Of a DNA stretch of 64,000 bases, positions 17,852 to 26,651 are shown piece after piece (position 1 is the stretch's first letter; each line of letters starts with the position of its first letter). This stretch comes from Pseudomonas cichorii. Lineage in GTDB: Bacteria > Pseudomonadota > Gammaproteobacteria > Pseudomonadales > Pseudomonadaceae. The notes under the pieces were generated by a model that was not told the DNA's origin, made no database searches, and saw only the letters and a list, made by a program, of their open reading frames with translations. The stretch is taken from NCBI RefSeq assembly GCF_003700275.1, contig NZ_RBRE01000028.1, positions 62,001 to 126,000 of the forward strand. Reading direction: 5' to 3'. The translations under genes and the position numbers were made by a program.

Positions 17852-17879
17852 GGTGTCCACTTAATTTTAAGTGCACACC
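17852..17879. repeat. Imperfect inverted repeat beside IS relics
   Basis: GGTGTCCACTTA-ATTT-TAAGTGCACACC pairs with one mismatch. It lies directly outside the TnpA relic and may be two abutting insertion-sequence ends or a short terminal repeat. Confidence 0.45.
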
Positions 17880-17974
17880 ATGTCCTGGCCTTGCGGGGCT
17901 GGGTAGATGACTTGGCCGGACGCATACATCAAAACGACAAACCAAGCTATTCAAAACAAGCAAACCTTAGGAAC

Positions 17975-19384
17975 TTACCCATTAATCGCTTCAGAGCCGA
18001 CACTTAAGCTAGCGGACTTGCGCCGATTTCGAGAGTAAAGACCCGCTAAAAGCAAGAACCAAATTGGCATTATAGATAGAGCCTGAGCCGTATCTGGTTC
18101 AAGCGCTAATAAGATTAGGATGAAGACGAAGAACAACAGGCACAACCAACTCATGACAATTCCGCAGGGCATCTTAAAATCAGAGCTTTTGTGCAGCTCA
18201 GGATTACGCTTACGGTAGATGAGGTACGCAACTACGATCATAGACCATACAAAAATAAACAAGATCGCGGAAATTGTAGTAAGGATAGTGAATGCGGTCA
18301 TCACTTCAGGGATGATGAACAATAAGCCTAAACCGATGAGCATACACAGGCAGGAAAAAATCAAACCGAAGACAGGCACTGAAGACTTGGAAAGCTTCTG
18401 GAATAACTTTGCACCTCGCCCGTTAGCTGACAGACTAAAGAGCATACGGCTTGTGGCGAAAACACCGCTATTTGCCGCTGACATAGCTGACGTGATCACA
18501 ACCAGATTTATGATCCCAGCAGCTGCTGGAAGACCAGCAAGTATAAACAGCTGAACAAATGGACTTTTATCTGCGGCAATTTCCCCCCAGGACGAGACTG
18601 ATATAATGCAAGTGAGAGAAAGCACATAGAAGAACAAGACTCGCGCGGGTACCGAGTTGATCGCACGAGGCAGGGTGACCTTCGGATTTTTTGTTTCTGC
18701 AGCAGTGGTTCCGATCAACTCAATACCAGCGAATGAAAATACTGCAATTTGAAAACCTGCAAAAAATCCAGTTATCCCATGAGGGAATACAGCACCTTCT
18801 TCTAACAAGTGAGAGAGCGATGCGGTAACACCGACGGGTGATACGAAAGATATACTGACCATGATAAAGCCGGTTACGATTAACGCACCGATTGCGACAA
18901 CTTTAATCAGCGCAAACCAAAACTCCATTTCGCCAAAAAGTCGAACTGCAACCAAATTGATTGACAGTAGGACGGCTAATACACCGAGCGCTGGTATCCA
19001 GGTTGGGAGTTCAGGATACCAAAAGCGAAGGTAACCGCCGATAACGGTGCAGTCTGCAATAGCGACGACCACCCAGGTCAACCAATACGACCAACCAATA
19101 AAATAACCTGCCCATGGGCCAATGTAGTCGCTACAAAAATCAGTGAACGAGTTGTATTTTAGATTTGAGAGTAGCAACTCCCCCATAGCTCTCATCACAA
19201 AAAATAGAAAAAAACCGATAACCGTATACGTCAGTATGATCGAAGTCCCTGAAACACCAATAGTCTTTCCGGAACCCATAAACAGTCCTGTCCCGATAGC
19301 GCCGCCTATCGATATTAACTGTATATGACGGTTGCTCAGCCCACGTCGAAGTTCGTCGCCACCTTCAATTTCTACAGTTTTCAT
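17975..19384 (-). CDS. CycA-like amino acid permease (AAT/APC family)
   Basis: A 469-aa, 12-helix inner-membrane transporter. It matches the E. coli D-serine/D-alanine/glycine permease CycA closely across its length, for example NRHIQLISIGGAIGTGLFMG, MRAMGELLLSN, FAGFQIAVFSFAGIELIGTT and SPFVQLFILAGLPAAAGIIN. It is a proton symporter for small neutral amino acids. The gene is AT-rich compared with core genes. It lies downstream of the homoserine dehydrogenase/aldehyde dehydrogenase pair on the same strand but beyond a terminator (19552-19594), so it needs its own promoter. Homoserine uptake is a plausible role here, but inferred from neighbours. Confidence 0.87.
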   Translation of the reverse strand: MKTVEIEGGDELRRGLSNRHIQLISIGGAIGTGLFMGSGKTIGVSGTSIILTYTVIGFFLFFVMRAMGELLLSNLKYNSFTDFCSDYIGPWAGYFIGWSYWLTWVVVAIADCTVIGGYLRFWYPELPTWIPALGVLAVLLSINLVAVRLFGEMEFWFALIKVVAIGALIVTGFIMVSISFVSPVGVTASLSHLLEEGAVFPHGITGFFAGFQIAVFSFAGIELIGTTAAETKNPKVTLPRAINSVPARVLFFYVLSLTCIISVSSWGEIAADKSPFVQLFILAGLPAAAGIINLVVITSAMSAANSGVFATSRMLFSLSANGRGAKLFQKLSKSSVPVFGLIFSCLCMLIGLGLLFIIPEVMTAFTILTTISAILFIFVWSMIVVAYLIYRKRNPELHKSSDFKMPCGIVMSWLCLLFFVFILILLALEPDTAQALSIMPIWFLLLAGLYSRNRRKSASLSVGSEAING

Positions 19385-19551
19385 AGCTTCGCCTTACGAT
19401 AGTTGTATTTGTTAGAATTCAGCTTGGCAGTCTTATGCTTTCTTGTGCCCAGACACATGAGTGCCGAGCACGACTCTAATCCGTGAGCTCCATGGCGCTT
19501 CAATATTTATAGCAATAACAACATCAAGAGAACCAACTGCTCCTTGGATCA

Positions 19552-19594
19552 TAAAAAAAGCACTGGACGGGGTGACCAAACCATATCCAATGCT
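19552..19594 (-). terminator. Rho-independent terminator after the ald/hom pair
   Basis: Read on the minus strand, AGCATTGGA then an 18-nt loop, TCCAGTGCT (one G-T pair) and TTTTTT. It is 30 bp after the aldehyde dehydrogenase stop and separates that operon from the permease gene. Confidence 0.7.
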
Positions 19595-19623
19595 AAAGAC
19601 CTAACCAGATTATATTTACCCGC

Positions 19624-21036
19624 TCAATTAAGCTTATTTATACAAATCACCTTTGGTTGCGTCATATCTTCATATGCGAAGCGGACACCCTCTCGCCCTA
19701 AGCTCCCATATTTGAAACCACCAAAAGGCATTGCATCAAATCGATAGTCGGATGAGTCGTTAATCATGATTCCACCCGCCTCAATTCGGCGAGCAGCGGA
19801 CAAGGCTTTGTTCAGGTCGTTGGTGAAAATTCCTGCATGCAAACTGTAGTCTGGCTCATTTGCAAATGCGATGGCTTCATCTAAACCTGTAACAGGCTCC
19901 AAAACTACTACCGGAGCAAAAACTTCGTTACACCACAGTAGCGAATTGTGACTTACATTTTCAAGCACTGTAGCAGCGTAACAGGCACCTTCCCGAAGAT
20001 GTCCACACAACAGTTTTGCACCCTGCTGTAAAGCTTCACCTACTACTTTTTCTGCGTTCATCGCGGCTTGAGCACTGATCATTGGGCCAACATCTGTACT
20101 CTCCAACGCTGGGTTGCCAACTACCAGTTTCGAAGATAACGCAACGAAACGTTCGCGAAACTCTTCATAAATGGTCTCCTGGATCAGCAACCTCTGTGCG
20201 CCAATGCAGTTTTGTCCAGCAGCCCAGAAGGCACCCGAGACGCATGATTCGACTGCTGCCTCAAGATCGCAATCCTCCAATACGATCACTGGCGCGTTAC
20301 CGCCCAGATCCATTGCTAGTTTCTTCAAACCGGCACCACGCGCAATGTGCTCGCCTGTTACGAAACCGCCAGTAAAAGAGATCATCCGAACCTCACGGGA
20401 GGCAACCAGTGCTTTCCCCAGTTCAGCGCCACCTGTTGCTACTGTGACCACCGATTGTGGCAGCCCGGCCTCAAACAAGTAATCCACCAACTTGATCGCA
20501 GATAATGGGGCAAGCTCAGACGGTTTTAGAATCACGGCATTCCCACCCGCGATTGCGGGGCCCAGCTTATGTGCGACCAGGTTCAGCGGATCGTTGTAGG
20601 GTGTAATTGCGACAATCAATCCCAACGGTTCCCTGGAAAACCAGCCTTGACGGGATTCGGAACCTTCGTATGCGTCAAAAGGCAGCACCTCACCAGCGTT
20701 GCGCCTAGCCTCGTCAGCAGAGAGCCTGAGAGTGTTGACGCATCTTTTGACTTCTTTTTCTGCCTGTTTAACTGTCTTGCCAGCTTCTTGAGTAATCAAC
20801 TTGGCAAACGATTTTGCATCTCGCTCAATATTTTGCGCAGCCAGCTCAAGTATTTGCGAACGACGATAACGAGGCAGGGCTGCACAGATCTGCACGCCGA
20901 TTCTGGCCTGTTCAAGAAGCATTTTTACGTCTGCTGCGTGAACCTCTTTTACTGTACCTATAATGCTTCCATCAAAAGGATTGAATACTTCAATTTGGTC
21001 ACAGACATTTGCAATAGCAAGGTTTGAATTAGCCAT
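19624..21036 (-). CDS. NAD(P)-dependent aldehyde dehydrogenase, candidate aspartate-semialdehyde oxidase
   Basis: A 470-aa ALDH-superfamily enzyme. The catalytic Cys lies in [11 protein letters not shown], the oxyanion Asn in [10 protein letters not shown] and the cofactor loop in KPSELAP. The general-base motif usually written ELGG is [10 protein letters not shown], so the canonical Glu appears as Asp. It is closest in style to the lactaldehyde/phosphonoacetaldehyde/succinate-semialdehyde subgroups, from memory. The start has AAGGA upstream and is 12 bp after the homoserine dehydrogenase stop, so the two are co-translated. Next to a homoserine dehydrogenase the logical substrate is L-aspartate 4-semialdehyde, oxidised to aspartate; this is inference. 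Confidence 0.85.
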   Translation of the reverse strand: MANSNLAIANVCDQIEVFNPFDGSIIGTVKEVHAADVKMLLEQARIGVQICAALPRYRRSQILELAAQNIERDAKSFAKLITQEAGKTVKQAEKEVKRCVNTLRLSADEARRNAGEVLPFDAYEGSESRQGWFSREPLGLIVAITPYNDPLNLVAHKLGPAIAGGNAVILKPSELAPLSAIKLVDYLFEAGLPQSVVTVATGGAELGKALVASREVRMISFTGGFVTGEHIARGAGLKKLAMDLGGNAPVIVLEDCDLEAAVESCVSGAFWAAGQNCIGAQRLLIQETIYEEFRERFVALSSKLVVGNPALESTDVGPMISAQAAMNAEKVVGEALQQGAKLLCGHLREGACYAATVLENVSHNSLLWCNEVFAPVVVLEPVTGLDEAIAFANEPDYSLHAGIFTNDLNKALSAARRIEAGGIMINDSSDYRFDAMPFGGFKYGSLGREGVRFAYEDMTQPKVICINKLN

Positions 21037-21048
21037 CTCTAGTCCTTC

Positions 21049-22089
21049 CTATTTCTTGTAAGCTGTATGAATGTTGATGATATCGGAAAGGAGTGCAAAC
21101 GCTGTTTCGATTCTTCCTGCGCCTGGCCCCGAGACAGTGACTGCACCCAAGAGCTCGGTATTGAACGAAATTGCGTTAGTGGCACCAGAAATTCCAGCTA
21201 GTGGATGTTCGCTGCTCAAAAGCTTCGGCTCAACGGTGCCAGAAACCGAGCCATCAGCGTTGCGTTTAGCAGAGCCAATAAGTTTCCAGTGCGAATTATT
21301 TTGACGTGCGTCATCAATATCGTTGGCAGTCAGACCGGAGATTCCGACGCAGCTAACGTCACTAATACTTAGTTTTGCACCAAGCAGTTCGTTCGCGAGA
21401 ATTACCACCTTCAAACGAACATCGTAGCCTTCAACATCTGCCGTAGGATCCGCTTCGGCATATCCCAGTTTTTGGGCTTCAGCTACAGCTTCAGAAAATG
21501 CTAGCCCACTTTCCATACGCGTCAGAACGTAATTAGAGGTGCCGTTGAGAATGCCTTCGAAGCCTACGATTTCACTTCCAGCCAACGACTGCTTAGCGAG
21601 CCGAATGACAGGAGTACCGCTCATTACTGATCCTTCATACTCAAAGGCCATATTATTCTTAAGCGATAGCTCTTTGATTGTGGCAGCATGAATGGCGATT
21701 GGCCCTTTGTTAGTGGTTACGACATGTTTGCCACCCTCCAGTGCCCAGCGACAGAAGGTGGTCGCAGGCTCACCATCGATAGGGTTGGTAAAAGTCGCTT
21801 CCGCAATGATGTCTGCACCCGAATTTTTGATGACCGTTTCGTTAAACGCTTCGACGGTACCACCTGGGATTTGCGCTAGTGCTCCTTTAGTTGCTGGCAA
21901 GCTCACCAGCGCACCAGCGTCCAACCCGTCGCGATTGATTACAGAGCCGAGGAAAAGGTCAGTGACACCGACAATTTTCAGGGTAAAACCCAGACTCTCT
22001 TTCCAAGACGTATTGCGCTCTGAAATGAGTTGAGCCAAAGCCCGGTTAACACCACCAAAACCTACCAGTGCTATTTTGTATTCCGTCAT
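21049..22089 (-). CDS. hom: ACT-less homoserine dehydrogenase
   Basis: A 346-aa NAD(P)-dependent homoserine dehydrogenase: GFGGVNRALAQLI (Rossmann, about residues 9-21), GILNGTSNYVLTRM, and the catalytic segment AEADPTADVEGYDVRLKVVI with its Asp and Lys. Biosynthetic Pseudomonas Hom is about 430 aa with a C-terminal ACT domain for threonine feedback. This one stops where that domain would begin. It is an accessory copy in AT-rich DNA, clustered with an aldehyde dehydrogenase and not with core threonine genes. Lack of feedback control and its partner fit homoserine oxidation rather than synthesis. Confidence 0.9.
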   Translation of the reverse strand: MTEYKIALVGFGGVNRALAQLISERNTSWKESLGFTLKIVGVTDLFLGSVINRDGLDAGALVSLPATKGALAQIPGGTVEAFNETVIKNSGADIIAEATFTNPIDGEPATTFCRWALEGGKHVVTTNKGPIAIHAATIKELSLKNNMAFEYEGSVMSGTPVIRLAKQSLAGSEIVGFEGILNGTSNYVLTRMESGLAFSEAVAEAQKLGYAEADPTADVEGYDVRLKVVILANELLGAKLSISDVSCVGISGLTANDIDDARQNNSHWKLIGSAKRNADGSVSGTVEPKLLSSEHPLAGISGATNAISFNTELLGAVTVSGPGAGRIETAFALLSDIINIHTAYKK

Positions 22090-22260
22090 TTCTTGTTATC
22101 TCCGATCCGTTAGGTTAGCTATGGCCCCTAGCTTAGGACGGAGGTGCCGGCAGTAAAATATGCCGAAAAGCATTATTTTTTGAGCGTTTTGACTGTTCCG
22201 TCGCCAAAATGGCCAGCCGCAAAGAGCCAGATCCATCGGCTCTTTAGGGTATTCACATCC

Positions 22261-22698
22261 TTAGATAACGTTCAGCAGAACGAAAGAAGTTATTGTGTTT
22301 TCCACGCCTGGCATCGCAGAAATTTCGTTCCAAACTTTGTGTACGCGCTCTGGGCTGGAAGCACCGACACGTACCATCAAGTCATACTCACCACTCATGA
22401 CTTCACACTGAAGGACTTCCGGCATTTTTCTCAATGCTTCCAGTACTTCTGTCCCACGCATGCGGTCATAGCGATAGACAAACATGACAGCGTTTATGAG
22501 TGAAGATGGTGTCTGCCCCTCCGGTCTACGTAAGGTATATCCTTGTATCGCGCCGTCGCGCTCCAGCCTTTCAATGCGTTGGCGTACAGCATTTCTCGAT
22601 AGGTTAACTTTTATAGCAAGCTCTGCATGGGTAGCCCTGCCATTCAGAGTCAGCTCTGCGATTATGCGTTCATCGAGTGAGTCAAGAACTCGTTTCAC
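22261..22698 (-). CDS. Lrp/AsnC-family transcriptional regulator
   Basis: A 145-aa regulator with HTH (LDSLDERIIAELTLNGRATH then AELAIKVNLSRNAVRQRIERL, residues about 5-45) and a C-terminal RAM ligand domain (YDLMVRVGASSPERVHKVW). Proteins of this family sense amino acids and commonly control a neighbouring catabolic operon. It sits between the threonine-synthase-like gene (31 bp upstream) and homoserine dehydrogenase (171-bp gap, likely containing its operator). Good candidate sensor of homoserine or threonine. Confidence 0.9.
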   Translation of the reverse strand: MKRVLDSLDERIIAELTLNGRATHAELAIKVNLSRNAVRQRIERLERDGAIQGYTLRRPEGQTPSSLINAVMFVYRYDRMRGTEVLEALRKMPEVLQCEVMSGEYDLMVRVGASSPERVHKVWNEISAMPGVENTITSFVLLNVI

Positions 22699-22729
22699 TT
22701 ATTCACCCGCTTATCTACTTTGTTATTTT

Positions 22730-24106
22730 TCAGATGCTGCTGAGCACTTGATTTATAGTGCCAACGTCGTCTGGGTTTATTCGATACAATCTTAGTGAGC
22801 AGCTACTCTGTACAGGCGTTACCTTCGGTATAGGTACGATGCCAAGCTTAGCAAGTAGTATAGCCGACTTTATTGGTGAAACCTCCCCGAGAGTGACCAT
22901 CGGAGCCACCATGCTGCGTCTATAGAGTCTAGCGGCGAGCACCCCCGTCGCCGTGTGCGGGTCAATTATATAGCCAGTATCGTGATGCATGCTCTTTATC
23001 TCCGCTAAGGTTTCTTCATCGCTTACGGAGTAAGAGTCAATAATCATTCGTGCTTGCAGCCATAGCTTATTGTCTATGACCATTTCTCCGTTTTCCTCAA
23101 ACTCCTCCATCAGCTTACTCACAGCAACGGAATCCTTACCATAGAGCTCCCATAGTAATCGTTCCAGATTTGAAAAAACCGAAAGATCCATTGCAGGAGA
23201 TAAACTCCTATCAGACTTGATTCTGGAATAATGATTTTTCAAAAACAATTGATGCAAAGCATCATTACGATTGGTAGCAACAATCATTTGAGTGATCGGC
23301 AACCCCATTTTCTGCGCAATGTACCCTGCATAAACTTCAGAAAAGCTTGATGCCGGAACACTGAACCCAATAGTTCTTTGCCCCCCACTGAGTTGAAGTG
23401 TGGCATAGAAGTAGAAAACCAACTGCGCCATGACATTAACCCAATTACTCGAATTAAAGCTAACTGCCGTGTAATTTGACTGCCAATTTCTAAACAGTTT
23501 CGAGACAATCATTTGACAGTCATCAAAGCTCCCATTTACTGCGAAGCGATAAAGGTTAGGATGGTCTGACGCATGCAATCGCATAATCTGCTCATCTGGA
23601 GAACCCGATTCTGGAAAAAATGCAACAACAACCGAACTTTGACTATTCTTAAAAGCTTCAATGGCGGCAAGTCCAGTGTCTCCATTCGTCGCCCCTACAA
23701 TCAGTGCCCGGCGCTTCCGTTTTGCAAGGAAGTACTCCACAAAACGGACTTGCAACTGGGCTGAAAAATCTTTCGAAGAGCGAGTCGGCCCGTGAAACAA
23801 CTCAAGTACCCATTCATTCCTATCGACCTGTTGTAAGGGCGCAATAGTGCGATGATCGAATTCACTATAAGCATCTTTAAGAAGCTGCTTTAGATCCTCT
23901 TCTGGGATCGTCTGACCAACGAATGGCTTTATAACTCGAAAAGCCAGTTCGTCATAGGTGAGCATCGACCAATTCGCTATCTCCTGAGCACTAAACTCCG
24001 GTGGAGCACTTGGCATATACAATCCACCATCCTCAGCGACTCCAGATAGTACAACCGTTTCAAAGTCAGCCTTGGTAGCAGAATTGCGGCTACTTACGTA
24101 TTGCAT
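22730..24106 (-). CDS. Threonine-synthase-like PLP enzyme
   Basis: A 458-aa fold-type II PLP protein of the long threonine synthase type. The N-terminus MQYVSSRNSATKADFETVVL and GVAEDGGLYMPS matches ThrC. The PLP lysine motif, normally FHGPTLAFKDF, reads FHGPTRSSKDFSAQ: the Lys is kept but neighbouring residues differ. The phosphate loop reads GATNGDTGLAAIE, and VNVMAQLVFYFYA replaces the usual INWARI region. Sequence drift around the active site suggests an altered substrate or regulation. The start is at the second ATG with GGAG upstream. It heads a unit with the Lrp regulator. It could make threonine from phosphohomoserine, act as a lyase, or be an inhibitor-resistant spare. Confidence 0.8.
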   Translation of the reverse strand: MQYVSSRNSATKADFETVVLSGVAEDGGLYMPSAPPEFSAQEIANWSMLTYDELAFRVIKPFVGQTIPEEDLKQLLKDAYSEFDHRTIAPLQQVDRNEWVLELFHGPTRSSKDFSAQLQVRFVEYFLAKRKRRALIVGATNGDTGLAAIEAFKNSQSSVVVAFFPESGSPDEQIMRLHASDHPNLYRFAVNGSFDDCQMIVSKLFRNWQSNYTAVSFNSSNWVNVMAQLVFYFYATLQLSGGQRTIGFSVPASSFSEVYAGYIAQKMGLPITQMIVATNRNDALHQLFLKNHYSRIKSDRSLSPAMDLSVFSNLERLLWELYGKDSVAVSKLMEEFEENGEMVIDNKLWLQARMIIDSYSVSDEETLAEIKSMHHDTGYIIDPHTATGVLAARLYRRSMVAPMVTLGEVSPIKSAILLAKLGIVPIPKVTPVQSSCSLRLYRINPDDVGTINQVLSSI

Positions 24107-24570
24107 TATTAACTCCACCTACTGTTTTTGAATGCTAACCTATCTGATTTTGGGCTTATCTTGAGGGAGCATTTCGTCCGCTTCGATCGCCTTAGCCGAC
24201 CCGCTGCTAGTAGCTTACCCCAACGTTCCAAAGACTCACTACGATGCAGGGAAGATGCTGGACAGAAGCGATTCCTCCGCACTGTACCCTTTGGAACCTG
24301 GCGCTTGAATACTAGATTAGGACGTGTCTCAAACTTAACAAATATAGCGCTTCGCTTTATTTTATGGTCGATCTGACCAATTTTGATCGATTTGACATAA
24401 AAAACTTCAAATACTAGTGCAAATTGTAATTATCGGATTAGCTGTCTGATCCAATATATCTCATTTATCAGCACCAGCTCGTAAGCTTAGCCAGCTGGTC
24501 ATGCTGGCAGCCATGTAATGAAAAAAATCCCTTGAACAGACTGTGTGAAAACGCACTGGAGACCAGCACA
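24107..24570. other. Upstream region of the threonine-synthase-like gene, no gene seen
   Basis: AT-rich from about 24310 on. Holds the promoter for the leftward operon by position, but I cannot place it with confidence. No open frame has recognisable similarity. Confidence 0.5.
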
Positions 24571-24605
24571 ACAAACGCCCCTACTAGTGCGGGGCGTTTG
24601 TTTTT
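24571..24605 (+). terminator. Strong hairpin terminator
   Basis: ACAAACGCCCC-loop-GGGGCGTTTGT followed by TTTT. It forms an 11-bp GC-rich stem between the threonine-synthase-like gene and the IS1182 relic. No intact rightward gene precedes it, so it was probably carried in with lost sequence. Confidence 0.8.
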
Positions 24606-24639
24606 GTGCGGACGACAAACGAAAACGCCCTTCAGTCTA

Positions 24640-25290
24640 TTAGCGCCATCAATTGGCGGGCCCCGATTACACTAATTGCACGTTTTAGGTTGTAGGCATT
24701 CACTGCCAAGGCGATTTCCGCTCTCGCTCCCTCCAGTTGACGCAACAGGAAGCGAGAGTCGCCAAACACCCATTCAGGTTGCCGAAGGGGTGCTCAACGT
24801 TGGATCTTCGGTTGGCCATTATATGCGGCTGGGCCAGCACTATTGCTCCATTCGCTCAACGCTTCCTCATTGGCATGGTGTGAGACGTAGCTGCGCTGAG
24901 CGCCAGTGATTGAGATTTGAGTGGGCAGGTAGCACAGTCGTTGCATCTGCCTGTTAGATCCGATCGCCCTTGTCGCGCTGTTTGAGCTATCACCACTTGC
25001 ACTGCGGTAAAACCGGACGAAGGCCCGGCACGTCGCCTCAAAGGCGAGTTTATTGTTTTTACGAAAGTCGGCGATGTTCTTGACGTCGGGCTTAAGCCGG
25101 TTAATCAATCACATCACTTCGATGTTGCGCAGGCACTCGGCTTTGAGACGCTGCGATGAGCGAATCCGGCGAAACTAGCCGTAGAGGCAGAGTTTGAGCT
25201 GGTCGGCACGATCATAAGAGGGGTGCCCCGTGCTTTTGGCCAGCGTTTTATCAAAGCCCAGTTGAACCAGATCCAACTTTGATGTGTAGA
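24640..25290 (-). pseudogene. IS1182-family transposase relic
   Basis: The minus strand reads LDLVQLGFDKTLAKSTGHPS, YDRADQLKLCLYG, stop, FRRIRSSQRLKAECLRNIEVM, stop, LINRLKPDVKNIADFRKNN. Near 24650-24830 the opposite end appears as RRSNVEHPFGNL, then SRFLLRQLEGARAEIAL and AVNAYNLKRAI. These are the conserved segments of IS1182 transposases. Two in-frame stops and internal loss show it is dead. Confidence 0.8.
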
Positions 25291-25527
25291 TCGTTTGGCG
25301 TCTGCCGTGAAGCGGTGCTGGCTCAGCAGGTCATCCACGCCGATGAACGCCGGTGCAGATGCTGGCACCTGGCAAGCAGAAAACGCTGAGAGCTTGTGTC
25401 TTTGCCTACTGCAACATGCCGCTCTCGGCGTTCAAAGCCGTGGTCTATGACTTCAGCCCCAGCCTTGCTGGTGAGCACGCGCCCAATTATATAGGCTTGT
25501 GGAACGGCAAGTTGGTGTGAGACGACC

Positions 25528-25689
25528 ATCGGGGCTCTACTTGCCAAGCTGCGAGAGTTGATCAAGACCAACAAAACAATACGGCAGGCTAACTTGATAG
25601 GTTTGCTCAACCCGGTTCTACGAGGCTGGGCGAACTATCACAGTCATGTCGTCACCAAGAAGATCTTCAACCCTGGGGCTTGGGACTAG
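25528..25689 (+). pseudogene. Group II intron reverse transcriptase/maturase, C-terminal relic
   Basis: Frame reads KLRELIKTNKTIRQANLIGL, then LNPVLRGWANYHSHVVTKKI. This is the conserved end of the maturase thumb/X domain of bacterial group II intron proteins. Only about 50 codons remain. It abuts an atoE fragment at about 25677. Sequence from 25291 to 25527 is not assignable. Confidence 0.75.
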
Positions 25690-25985
25690 TAGCCGGCGCA
25701 CTGATCGCACGACAGGTCGCAAAGCGGCTGCCCAAGGTTCATTTTGGCTACCTCATCGCCTCCGGATACATGGGCTACTTGTTATGGACCCAGGGCTTGT
25801 CCAGCTCCATCGCCCTGGCTAACACCGATACCAACAGCCCTATTAACGTCATTTATCAACTGACCGGCATGACGTTCCCTTTCAGCCTCACGATTTTCCA
25901 GCCCTACAGCTGGATTTCCGCTGCTTCACGCATTGCGGAGTGTCTAAACATTATCACGGCGCCCACGCCCGAGCTAAAACCATGA
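25675..25985 (+). pseudogene. Short-chain fatty acid transporter (AtoE-like) fragment
   Basis: Frame gives LGLVAGALIARQVAKRLPKV, HFGYLIASGYMGYLLWTQGL and IFQPYSWISA, an internal block of the TIGR00366/AtoE short-chain fatty acid transporter family. Residues after SWISA diverge and a stop follows. About 90 of about 460 residues are left, cut on both sides by mobile-element remains. Confidence 0.75.
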
Positions 25986-26084
25986 GGCATGAACCAGCGC
26001 CTCGCCTGATAAGAAACCAGGAAGATTCGCAACGTTAGGTTACAATATCGGCTCCAGCCTGCCCCCCAGGGGCCGATATCACTG

Positions 26085-26483
26085 TTGGCAAGGAACTTTT
26101 CGCGTGTCTGCTTGCGTCTGTTGGATGCTGCGGCAGTGTTGTTCGACAAGGCGTTCCGATATCTGACCCGTATCCCGGCTCAACGCGTTCATCAACAGAT
26201 CTGCGAATATTTCTCTGTCCCTTCCGCTGAAGACTGTCCCGGTATCCGAATCCCATGGGGTGATGAATTTGGTCCGATGATTGAGGACGGCGTTCGTTGT
26301 GCGGAGAGCTGGCTTGACGATTCATCACTACCGCTATGGTGGGCACTGGCGCAGAACCGAAAACGTCATTGTCTAGGGGACTCTCTGGAAGCTTTTGAGG
26401 CCGGTTTTCTGCTGTGTTTGCAGCAGAGTCTGATCAACTTTCGTGAAGCCGCTGCATCCCGACCAACCAGTTTTGATGCTTAA
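26085..26483 (+). CDS. Hypothetical protein, possibly 5'-truncated
   Basis: An open frame of 132 codons from a TTG with no clear ribosome site. The protein is Leu/Arg/Trp-rich (IRIPWGDEFGPMIEDGVRCA, SLPLWWALAQNRKRH, LCLQQSLINFREAA). I do not recognise the family and see no signal peptide or motif. Because the frame begins inside a zone of fragments and lacks an ATG, it may be the C-terminal part of a larger lost gene. Confidence 0.45.
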   Translation: MARNFSRVCLRLLDAAAVLFDKAFRYLTRIPAQRVHQQICEYFSVPSAEDCPGIRIPWGDEFGPMIEDGVRCAESWLDDSSLPLWWALAQNRKRHCLGDSLEAFEAGFLLCLQQSLINFREAAASRPTSFDA

Positions 26484-26651
26484 GGTTGTATTTGACGTTT
26501 GAGATCTGAATTAACCGCTCAGGCCACTAGACGTTGATTGTTCGGGTGTATGCATCGCGGGATGCCACCTGCAGATTTAACAGCAGGCACCAAGGCCGAA
26601 AACACTGGGCATCTCGCCCGCAGCGGCCGGAAAGGCGAGAAACATCGGTGC

